64,000 bases of DNA from Auanema rhodensis (taxonomy: Eukaryota > Nematoda > Chromadorea > Rhabditida > Rhabditidae): contig OZ059896.1 in assembly GCA_964057225.1 (NCBI GenBank), positions 5,766,001-5,830,000 of the forward strand. The letters are read 5' to 3'. The notes beneath the pieces were generated by a model. The model was not told the DNA's origin. It was given only the letters and a program-made list of their open reading frames with translations, and ran no database searches. Shown piece by piece: positions 52,101-63,400 of this stretch (its first letter is position 1; every line of letters begins with the position of its first letter). The translations under genes and the position numbers were made by a program.

Positions 52101-53710
52101 AAGGCAAAAACGATGGACAATGTCATTCAACGAAAAAATTAATTCTTCAGGGTGAAAATCGAGGATATAAGTGTGAACCTATATCAGTTGATATCTCGGT
52201 GCATTTTCAAGCTAGCGCAAATCTGATAACACAGATCGACGCAGCTTAAAAATCCGCATCGAATGCACTATACTACATTGAGAAAAGCTAAATACAAAAA
52301 TTAGTTATGATCGTTTGAAAAATGATGCATTAGTGTATGTTGAGTTTCCATGTACACTCAACATTGCTTCCAAAAACATTTTGACAAAAATTTTTTCGAA
52401 AAATTTCAAAATAATTTAGTAGAAAGTAGATGTTTTTAGATTCCTTTTTCCAAGGCAAAAACGATGGACAATGTTATTCAACGAAAAAATTAATTCTTCA
52501 GGGTGAAAATCGAGGATATAAGTGTGAACTTATATCAGTTGATATCTCGGTGCATTTTCAAGCTAGCGCAAATCTGATAGTACAGATCGACGCAGCTTAA
52601 AAATCCGCATCGAATGCACTATACTACATTGAGAAACGCTTAATACAAAAATTAGTTATGATCGTTTGAAAAATGATGCATTAGTGTATGTTGGGTTTCC
52701 ATGTACACTCAACATTGCTTCCAAAAACATTTTGACAAAAATTTTTTCGAAAAATTTCAAAATAATTTAGCAAAAAGTAGATGTTTTTAGATTTCTTTTT
52801 TCAAGGCAAAAACGATGGACAATGTTATTCAACGAAAAAATTAATTCTTCAGGGTGAAAATCGAGGATATAAGTGTGAACTTATATCAGTTGATATCTCG
52901 GTGCATTTTCAAGCTAGCGCAAATCTGATAGTACAGATCGACGCAGCTTAAAAATCCGCATCGAATGCACTATACTACATTGAGAAACGCTTAATACAAA
53001 AATTAGTTATGATCGTTTGAAAAATGATGCATTAGTGTATGTTGGGTTTCCATGTACACTCAACATTGCTTCCAAAAACATTTTGACAAAAATTTTTTCG
53101 AAAAATTTCAAAATAATTTAGCAAAAAGTAGATGTTTTTAGATTTCTTTTTTCAAGGCAAAAACGATGGACAATGTTATTCAACGAAAAAATTAATTCTT
53201 CAGGGTGAAAATCGAGGATATAAGTGTGAACTTATATCAGTTGATATCTCGGTGCATTTTTAAGCTAGCGCAAATCTGATAACACAGATCGACGCAGCTT
53301 AAAAATCCGCATCGAATGCACTATACTACATTGAGAAACGCTTAATACAAAAATTAGTTATGATCGTTTGAAAAATGATGCATTAGTGTATGTTGAGTTT
53401 CCATGTACACTCAAAATTGCTTCCAAAAACATTTTGACAAAAATTTTTTCGAAAAATTTCAAAATAATTTAGCAAAAAGTAGATGTTTTTAGATTCCTTT
53501 TTTCGAGGCAAAAACGATGGACAATGTTATTCAACGAAAAAATTAATTCTTCAGGGTGAAAATCGAGGATATAAGTGTGAACTTATATCAGTTGATATCT
53601 CGGTGCATTTTTAAGCTAGCGCAAATCTGATTGTACAGATCGACGCAGCTTAAAAATCCACATCGAATGCACTATATTACATTGAGAAAAGCTAAATACA
53701 AAAATTAGTT
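43183..53710. repeat. Six turns of a 4-6 monomer higher-order repeat
   Basis: Turns begin at 43183, 45288, 47042, 49148, 50552 and 52307. Each starts with a tagtagaaag/ttccaaggc monomer, then tgttgggtt with gatttc, then ttcgaggc with gattgtacag and ccacatcg; the first five then have cgaaaaatttgaaaat. Tails vary: the gcttaaaaaac monomer ends turns 1 and 2, tgtcattcaacg monomers appear in several, and turn 6 has the tgttgggtt member doubled (52658, 53009) and lacks the cgaaaaatttgaaaat member. Turn lengths are 2,105, 1,754, 2,106, 1,404, 1,755 and 1,404 bp. Confidence 0.85.
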
Positions 53711-55379
53711 ATGATCGTTTGAAAAATGATGCATTAGTGTATGTTGAGTTTCCATGTACACTCAAAATTGCTTCCAAAAACATTTTGACAAAAATTTTTT
53801 CGAAAAATTTCAAAATAATTTAGTAGAAAGTAGATGTTTTTAGATTCCTTTTTCCAAGGCAAAAACGATGGACAATGTTATTCAACGAAAAAATCAATTC
53901 TTCAGGGTGAAAATCGAGGATATAAGTGTGAACTTATATCAGTTGATATCTCGGTGCATTTTTAAGCTAGCGCAAATCTGATAACACAGATCGACGCAGC
54001 TTAAAAATCCGCATCGAATGCACTATATTTCATTGAGAAAAGCTAAATACAAAAATTAGTTATGATCGTTTGAAAAATGATGCATTAGTGTATGTTGAGT
54101 TTCCATGTACACTCAACATTGCTTCCAAAAACATTTTGACAAAAATTTTTCGAAAAATTTCAAAATAACTTAGTAGAAAGTAGATGTTTTTAGATTCCTG
54201 TTTTCAAGGCAAAAACGATGGACAATGTTATTCAACGAAAAAATCAATTCTTCAGGGTGAAAATCGAGGATATAAGTGTGAACTTATATCAGTTGATATC
54301 TCGGTGCATTTTTAAGCTAGCGCAAATCTGATAACACAGATCGACGCAGCTTAAAAATCCGCATCGCATGCACTATATTACATTGAGAAAAGCTAAATAC
54401 AAAAATTAGTTATGATCGTTTGAAAAATGATGCATTAGTGTATGTTGAGTTTCCATGTACACTCAAAATTTCTTCCAAAAACATTTTGACAAAAATTTTT
54501 TCGAAAAATTTCATAATAATTTAGCAAAAAGTAGATGTTTTTAGATTTCTTTTTTCAAGGCAAAAACGATGGACAATGTTATTCAACGAAAAAATTAATT
54601 CTTCAGGGTGAAAATCGAGGATATAAGTGTGAACTTATATCAGTTGATATCTCGGTGCATTGTCAAGCTAGCGCAAATCTGATAGTACAGATCGACGCAG
54701 CTTAAAAATCCGCATCGAATGCACTATACTACATTGAGAAAAGCTAAATACAAAAATTAGTTATGATCGTTTGAAAAATGATGCATTAGTGTATGTTGAG
54801 TTTCCATGTACACTCAACATTGTTTCCAAAAACACTTTGACAAAAATTTTTTCGAAAAATTTGAAAATAATTTAGCAAAAAGTAGATGTTTTTAGATTCC
54901 TTTTTTCAAGGCAAAAACGATGGACAATGTTATTCAACGAAAAAATTAATTCTTCAGGGTGAAAATCGAGGATATAGGTGTGAACTTATATCAGTTGATA
55001 TCTCGGTGCATTTTCAAGCTAGCGCAAATCTGATAGTACAGATCGACGCAGCTTAAAAATCCGCATCGAATGCACTATACTACATTGAGAAACGCTTAAT
55101 ACAAAAATTAGTTATGATCGTTTGAAAAATGATGCATTAGTGTATGTTGGGTTTCCATGAACACTCAACATTGCTTCCAAAAACATTTTGACAAAAATTT
55201 TTTCGAAAAATTTCAAAATAATTTAGCAAAAGTAGATGTTTTTAGATTTCTTTTTTCAAGGCAAAAACGATGGACAATGTTATTCAACGAAAAAATTAAT
55301 TCTTCAGGGTGAAAATCGAGGATATAAGTGTGAACTTATATCAGTTGATATCTCGGTGCATTTTTAAGCTAGCGCAAAT
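53711..55379. repeat. Satellite B, mixed monomers with rare haplotype
   Basis: Copies at 53711 and 54062 (tagtagaaag, aaatcaatt), 54412 (aatttcttcc, tttcataat, preceded by gcatcgcatg), 54763 (cgaaaaatttgaaaat) and 55114 (tgttgggtt, ccatgaacactc, gcaaaagtag). The 54062-54762 pair matches 28021-28722. Confidence 0.75.
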
Positions 55380-55573
55380 CCAATCAAATCATTTTTTCGA
55401 AAAATTTCAAAATAATTTAGCAAAAGTAGATGTTTTTAGATTTCTTTTTTCAAGGCAAAAACGATGGACAATGTTATTCAACGAAAAAATTAATTCTTCA
55501 GGGTGAAAATCGAGGATATAGGTGTGAACTTATATCAGTTGATATCTCGGTGCATTTTCAAGCTAGCGCAAAT
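55380..55573. repeat. Short B copy 5 (194 bp)
   Basis: Same deletion scar and filler as the others, plus one lost A in gcaaaagtag. That one-base loss is also in the monomer just before it. The upstream and downstream context differs from short copies 1-4 but matches short copy 6. Confidence 0.9.
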
Positions 55574-56008
55574 CTGATAACACAGATCGACGCAGCTTAA
55601 CAATCCGCATCGAATGCACTATACTACATTGAGAAAAGCTAAATACAAAAATTAGTTATGATCGTTTGAAAAATGATGCATTAGTGTATGTTGAGTTTCC
55701 ATGTACACTCAACATTGCTTCCAAAAACATTTTGACAAAAATTTTTTCGAAAAATTTCAAAATAATTTAGCAAAAAGTAGATGTTTTTAGATTCCTTTTT
55801 TCAAGGCAAAAACGATGGACAATGTTATTCAACGAAAAAATTGATTCTTCAAGGTGAAAATCGAGGATTTATGTGTGAACTTATATCAGTTGATATCTCG
55901 GTGCATTTTTAAGCTAGCGCAAATCTGATAACACAGATCGACGCAGCTTAAAAATCCGCATCGAATGCACTATACTACATTGAGAAAAGCTAAATACAAA
56001 AATTAGTT

Positions 56009-57453
56009 ATGATCGTTTGAAAAATGATGCATTAGTGTATGTTGAGTTTCCATGTACACTCAAAATTGCTTCCAAAAACATTTTGACAAAAATTTTTTCG
56101 AAAAATTTCAGAATAATTTAGCAAAAAGTAGATGTTTTTAGATTCCTTTTTTCAAGGCAAAAACGATGGACAATGTTATTCAACGAAAAAATTGATTCTT
56201 CAAGGTGAAAATCGAGGATATAGGTGTGAACTTATATCAGTTGATATCTCGGTGCATTTTAAGCTAGCGCAAATCTGATAACACAGATCGACGCAGCTTA
56301 AAAATCCGCATCGAATGCACTATACTACATTGAGAAACGCTTAATACAAAAATTAGTTATGATCGTTTGAAAAATGATGCATTAGTGTATGTTGAGTTTC
56401 CATGTACACTCAAAATTGCTTCCAAAAACATTTTGACAAAAATTTTTTCGAAAAATTTCAGAATAATTTAGCAAAAAGTAGATGTTTTTAGATTCCTTTT
56501 TTCAAGGCAAAAACGATGGACAATGTCATTCAACGAAAAAATTAATTCTTCAGGGTGAAAATCGAGGATATAGGTGTGAACTTATATCAGTTGATATCTC
56601 GGTGCATTTTCAAGCTAGCGCAAATCTGATAACACAGATCGACGCAGCTTAAAAATCCGCATCGAATGCACTATACTACATTGAGAAAAGCTAAATACAA
56701 AAATTAGTTATGATCGTTTGAAAAATGATGCATTAGTGTATGTTGAGTTTCCATGTACACTCAACATTGCTTCCAAAAACATTTTGACAAAAATTAGTAC
56801 ACTCAAAATTGCTTCCAAAAACATTTTGACAAAAATTTTTTCGAAAAATTTCAGAATAATTTAGCAAAAAGTAGATGTTTTTAGATTCCTTTTTTCAAGG
56901 CAAAAACGATGGACAATGTCATTCAACGAAAAAATTAATTCTTCAGGGTGAAAATCGAGGATATAGGTGTGAACTTATATCAGTTGATATCTCGGTGCAT
57001 TTTTAAGCTAGCGCAAATCTGATAACACAGATCGACGCAGCTTAAAAATCCGCATCGAATGCACTATACTACATTGAGAAACGCTTAATACAAAAATTAG
57101 TTATGATCGTTTGAAAAATGATGCATTAGTGTATGTTGAGTTTCCATGTACACTCAAAATTGCTTCCAAAAACATTTTGACAAAAATTTTTTCGAAAAAT
57201 TTCAGAATAATTTAGCAAAAAGTAGATGTTTTTAGATTCCTTTTTTCAAGGCAAAAACGATGGACAATGTCATTCAACGAAAAAATTAATTCTTCAGGGT
57301 GAAAATCGAGGATATAGGTGTGAACTTATATCAGTTGATATCTCGGTGCATTTTCAAGCTAGCGCAAATCTGATAACACAGATCGACGCAGCTTAAAAAT
57401 CCGCATCGAATGCACTATACTACATTGAGAAAAGCTAAATACAAAAATTAGTT
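56009..57453. repeat. 1,445-bp higher-order unit, copy 1
   Basis: Four monomers (350, 351, 393 and 351 bp) starting at 56009, 56359, 56710 and 57103. Markers are cagaataat throughout, ttgattcttcaagg with gcattttaagc in the first, tgtcattcaacg in the others, and a 42-bp internal duplication in the third. It is directly repeated at 57454. Confidence 0.9.
56755..56796. repeat. 42-bp internal duplication in a B monomer
   Basis: The segment beginning gtacactcaa at 56755 is repeated beginning at 56797, with the join reading acaaaaattag then tacactc. The string acaaaaatt occurs at two places in a normal monomer (before ttttcg and before agttatg), so a template switch at that 9-bp match would give the observed ag at the join. 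The same insertion is at 58200-58241. Confidence 0.85.
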
Positions 57454-58898
57454 ATGATCGTTTGAAAAATGATGCATTAGTGTATGTTGAGTTTCCATGT
57501 ACACTCAAAATTGCTTCCAAAAACATTTTGACAAAAATTTTTTCGAAAAATTTCAGAATAATTTAGCAAAAAGTAGATGTTTTTAGATTCCTTTTTTCAA
57601 GGCAAAAACGATGGACAATGTTATTCAACGAAAAAATTGATTCTTCAAGGTGAAAATCGAGGATATAGGTGTGAACTTATATCAGTTGATATCTCGGTGC
57701 ATTTTAAGCTAGCGCAAATCTGATAACACAGATCGACGCAGCTTAAAAATCCGCATCGAATGCACTATACTACATTGAGAAACGCTTAATACAAAAATTA
57801 GTTATGATCGTTTGAAAAATGATGCATTAGTGTATGTTGAGTTTCCATGTACACTCAAAATTGCTTCCAAAAACATTTTGACAAAAATTTTTTCGAAAAA
57901 TTTCAGAATAATTTAGCAAAAAGTAGATGTTTTTAGATTCCTTTTTTCAAGGCAAAAACGATGGACAATGTCATTCAACGAAAAAATTAATTCTTCAGGG
58001 TGAAAATCGAGGATATAGGTGTGAACTTATATCAGTTGATATCTCGGTGCATTTTCAAGCTAGCGCAAATCTGATAACACAGATCGACGCAGCTTAAAAA
58101 TCCGCATCGAATGCACTATACTACATTGAGAAAAGCTAAATACAAAAATTAGTTATGATCGTTTGAAAAATGATGCATTAGTGTATGTTGAGTTTCCATG
58201 TACACTCAACATTGCTTCCAAAAACATTTTGACAAAAATTAGTACACTCAAAATTGCTTCCAAAAACATTTTGACAAAAATTTTTTCGAAAAATTTCAGA
58301 ATAATTTAGCAAAAAGTAGATGTTTTTAGATTCCTTTTTTCAAGGCAAAAACGATGGACAATGTCATTCAACGAAAAAATTAATTCTTCAGGGTGAAAAT
58401 CGAGGATATAGGTGTGAACTTATATCAGTTGATATCTCGGTGCATTTTTAAGCTAGCGCAAATCTGATAACACAGATCGACGCAGCTTAAAAATCCGCAT
58501 CGAATGCACTATACTACATTGAGAAACGCTTAATACAAAAATTAGTTATGATCGTTTGAAAAATGATGCATTAGTGTATGTTGAGTTTCCATGTACACTC
58601 AAAATTGCTTCCAAAAACATTTTGACAAAAATTTTTTCGAAAAATTTCAGAATAATTTAGCAAAAAGTAGATGTTTTTAGATTCCTTTTTTCAAGGCAAA
58701 AACGATGGACAATGTCATTCAACGAAAAAATTAATTCTTCAGGGTGAAAATCGAGGATATAGGTGTGAACTTATATCAGTTGATATCTCGGTGCATTTTC
58801 AAGCTAGCGCAAATCTGATAACACAGATCGACGCAGCTTAAAAATCCGCATCGAATGCACTATACTACATTGAGAAAAGCTAAATACAAAAATTAGTT
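57454..58898. repeat. 1,445-bp higher-order unit, copy 2
   Basis: Same four monomer lengths in the same order (57454, 57804, 58155 and 58548) including the 42-bp insertion at 58200. The shared insertion shows that it arose once and was then copied by duplication of the whole unit. Confidence 0.9.
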
Positions 58899-60217
58899 AT
58901 GATCGTTTGAAAAATGATGCATTAGTGTATGTTGAGTTTCCATGTACACTCAACATTGCTTCCAAAAACATTTTGACAAAAATTTTTTCGAAAAATTTCA
59001 AAATAATTTAGTAAAAAGTAGATGTTTTTAGATTCCTTTTTTCAAGGCAAAAACGATAGACAATGTTATTCAACGAAAAAATTAATTCTTCAGGGTGAAA
59101 ATCGAGGATATAAGTGTGAACTTATATCAGTTGATATCTCGGTGCATTTTTAAGCTAGCGCAAATCTGATAACACAGATCGACGCAGCTTAAAAATCCGC
59201 ATCGAATGCACTATACTACATTGAGAAACGCTTAATACAAAAATTAGTTATGATCGTTTGAAAAATGATGCATTAGTGTATGTTGAGTTTCCATGTACAC
59301 TCAAAATTGCTTCCAAAAACATTTTGACAAAAATTTTTTCGAAAAATTTCAAAATAATTTAGTAAAAAGTAGATGTTTTTAGATTCCTTTTTTCAAGGCA
59401 AAAACGATGGACAATGTTATTCAACGAAAAAATTGATTCTTCAGGGTGAAAATCGAGGATATAAGTGTGAACTTATATCAGTTGATATCTCGGTGCATTT
59501 TCAAGCTAGCGCAAATCTGATAACACAGATCGACGCAGCTTAAAAATCCGCATCGAATGCACTATACTACATTGAGAAACGCTTAATACAAAAATTAGTT
59601 ATGATCGTTTGAAAAATGATGCATTAGTGTATGTTGAGTTTCCATGTACACTCAAAATTGCTTCCAAAAACATTTTGACAAAAATTTTTTCGAAAAATTT
59701 CAGAATAATTTAGCAAAAAGTAGATGTTTTTAGATTCCTTTTTTCAAGGCAAAAACGATGGACAATGTCATTCAACGAAAAAATTAATTCTTCAGGGTGA
59801 AAATCGAGGATATAGGTGTGAACTTATATCAGTTGATATCTCGGTGCATTTTCAAGCTAGCGCAAATCTGATAACACAGATCGACGCAGCTTAAAAATCC
59901 GCATCGAATGCACTATACTACATTGAGAAAAGCTAAATACAAAAATTAGTTATGATCGTTTGAAAAATGATGCATTAGTGTATGTTGAGTTTCCATGTAC
60001 ACTCAAAATTGCTTCCAAAAACAATTTGACAAAAATTTTTTCGAAAAATTTCAGAATAATTTAGCAAAAGTAGATGTTTTTAGATTTCTTTTTTCAAGGC
60101 AAAAACGATGGACAATGTTATTCAACGAAAAAATTAATTCTTCAGGGTGAAAATCGAGGATATAAGTGTGAACTTATATCAGTTGATATCTCGGTGCATT
60201 TTTAAGCTAGCGCAAAT
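58899..60217. repeat. Satellite B, four monomers before short copy 6
   Basis: Copies at 58899 (ttagtaaaaag with gatagac), 59250 (ttagtaaaaag, ttgattcttc), 59601 (cagaataat, tgtcattcaacg) and 59952 (aacaatttgac, gcaaaagtag). The gatagac change is otherwise confined to the left end of the array (before 9300). Confidence 0.75.
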
Positions 60218-60411
60218 CCAATCAAATCATTTTTTCGAAAAATTTCAAAATAATTTAGCAAAAGTAGATGTTTTTAGATTTCTTTTTTCAAGGCAAAAAC
60301 GATGGACAATGTTATTCAACGAAAAAATTAATTCTTCAGGGTGAAAATCGAGGATATAGGTGTGAACTTATATCAGTTGATATCTCGGTGCATTTTCAAG
60401 CTAGCGCAAAT
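60218..60411. repeat. Short B copy 6 (194 bp)
   Basis: Same deletion scar, filler and one-base loss as short copy 5, 4,838 bp further on. The shared gcaaaagtag in this unit and in the preceding monomer indicates copies 5 and 6 descend from one duplicated segment. Confidence 0.9.
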
Positions 60412-60495
60412 CTGATAACACAGATCGACGCAGCTTAAAAATCCGCATCGAATGCACTATACTACATTGAGAAAAGCTAAATACAAAAATTAGTT

Positions 60496-63400
60496 ATGAT
60501 CGTTTGAAAAATGATGCATTAGTGTATGTTGAGTTTCCATGTACACTCAAAATTGCTTCCAAAAACATTTTGACAAAAATTTTTTCGAAAAATTTCAGAA
60601 TAATTTAGCAAAAAGTAGATGTTTTTAGATTTCTTTTTTCAAGGCAAAAACGATGGACAATGTTATTCAACGAAAAAATTAATTCTTCAGGGTGAAAATC
60701 GAGGATATAGGTGTGAACTTATATCAGTTGATATCTCGGTGCATTTTCAAGCTAGCGCAAATCTGATAACACAGATCGACGCAGCTTAAAAATCCGCATC
60801 GAATGCACTATACTACATTGAGAAAAGCTAAATACAAAAATTAGTTATGATCGTTTGAAAAATGATGCATTAGTGTATGTTGAGTTTCCATGTACACTCA
60901 AAATTGCTTCCAAAAACATTTTGACAAAAATTTTTTCGAAAAATTTCAGAATAATTTAGCAAAAAGTAGATGTTTTTAGATTCCTTTTTTCAAGGCAAAA
61001 ACGATGGACAATGTCATTCAACGAAAAAATTAATTCTTCAGGGTGAAAATCGACGATATAGGTGTGAACTTATATCAGTTGATATCTCGGTGCATTTTCA
61101 AGCTAGCGCAAATCTGATAACACAGATCGACGCAGCTTAAAAATCCGCATCGAATGCACTATACTACATTGAGAAACGCTTAATACAAAAATTAGTTATG
61201 ATCGTTTGAAAAATGATGCATTAGTGTATGTTGAGTTTCCATGTACACTCAAAATTGCTTCCAAAAACATTTTGACAAAAATTTTTTCGAAAAATTTCAG
61301 AATAATTTAGCAAAAAGTAGATGTTTTTAGATTCCTTTTTTCAAGGCAAAAACGATGGACAATGTCATTCAACGAAAAAATTAATTCTTCAGGGTGAAAA
61401 TCGAGGATATAGGTGTGAACTTATATCAGTTGATATCTCGGTGCATTTTCAAGCTAGCGCAAATCTGATAACACAGATCGACGCAGCTTAAAAATCCGCA
61501 TCGAATGCACTATACTACATTGAGAAAAGCTAAATACAAAAATTAGTTATGATCGTTTGAAAAATGATGCATTAGTGTATGTTGAGTTTCCATGTACACT
61601 CAAAATTGCTTCCAAAAACATTTTGACAAAAATTTTTTCGAAAAATTTCAGAATAATTTAGCAAAAAGTAGATGTTTTTAGATTCCTTTTTTCAAGGCAA
61701 AAACGATGGACAATGTCATTCAACGAAAAAATTAATTCTTCAGGGTGAAAATCGAGGATATAGGTGTGAACTTATATCAGTTGATATCTCGGTGCATTTT
61801 CAAGCTAGCGCAAATCTGATAACACAGATCGACGCAGCTTAAAAATCCGCATCGAATGCACTATACTACATTGAGAAAAGCTAAATACAAAAATTAGTTA
61901 TGATCGTTTGAAAAATGATGCATTAGTGTATGTTGAGTTTCCATGTACACTCAAAATTGCTTCCAAAAACATTTTGACAAAAATTTTTTCGAAAAATTTC
62001 AAAATAATTTAGTAAAAAGTAGATGTTTTTAGATTCCTTTTTTCAAGGCAAAAACGATGGACAATGTTATTCAACGAAAAAATTGATTCTTCAGGGTGAA
62101 AATCGAGGATATAAGTGTGAACTTATATCAGTTGATATCTCGGTGCATTTTTAAGCTAGCGCAAATCTGATAACACAGATCGACGCAGCTTAAAAATCCG
62201 CATCGAATGCACTATACTACATTGAGAAAAGCTAAATACAAAAATTAGTTATGATCGTTTGAAAAATGATGCATTAGTGTATGTTGAGTTTCCATGTACA
62301 CTCAAAATTGCTTCCAAAAACATTTTGACAAAAATTTTTTCGAAAAATTTCAGAATAATTTAGCAAAAAGTAGATGTTTTTAGATTCCTTTTTTCAAGGC
62401 AAAAACGATGGACAATGTCATTCAACGAAAAAATTAATTCTTCAGGGTGAAAATCGAGGATATATGTGTGAACTTATATCAGTTGATATCTCGGTGCATT
62501 TTCAAGCTAGCGCAAATCTGATAACACAGATCGACGCAGCTTAAAAATCCGCATCGAATGCACTATACTACATTGAGAAAAGCTAAATACAAAAATTAGT
62601 TATGATCGTTTGAAAAATGATGCATTAGTGTATGTTGAGTTTCCATGTACACTCAAAATTGCTTCCAAAAACATTTTGACAAAAATTTTTTCGAAAAATT
62701 TCAGAATAATTTAGCAAAAAGTAGATGTTTTTAGATTCCTTTTTTCAAGACAAAAACGATGGACAATGTCATTCAACGAAAAAATTAATTCTTCAGGGTG
62801 AAAATCGAGGATATAGGTGTGAACTTATATCAGTTGATATCTCGGTGCATTTTCAAGCTAGCGCAAATCTGATAACACAGATCGACGCAGCTTAAAAATC
62901 CGCATCGAATGCACTATACTACATTGAGAAAAGCTAAATACAAAAATTAGTTATGATCGTTTGAAAAATGATGCATTAGTGTATGTTGAGTTTCCATGTA
63001 CACTCAAAATTGCTTCCAAAAACATTTTGACAAAAATTTTTTCGAAAAATTTCAGAATAATTTAGCAAAAAGTAGATGTTTTTAGATTCCTTTTTTCAAG
63101 GCAAAAACGATGGACAATGTCATTCAACGAAAAAATTAATTCTTCAGGGTGAAAATCGAGGATATAGGTGTGAACTTATATCAGTTGATATCTCGGTGCA
63201 TTTTTAAGCTAGCGCAAATCTGATAACACAGATCGACGCAGCTTAAAAATCCGCATCGAATGCACTATACTACATTGAGAAACGCTTAATACAAAAATTA
63301 GTTATGATCGTTTGAAAAATGATGCATTAGTGTATGTTGAGTTTCCATGTACACTCAAAATTGCTTCCAAAAACATTTTGACAAAAATTTTTTCGAAAAA

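Noticed and set aside
55309-60344. 65-codon frames at 55309 and 60147
   Set aside because: They start at GTG and are created by the deletion scar of short copies 5 and 6; identity between them reflects segment duplication.
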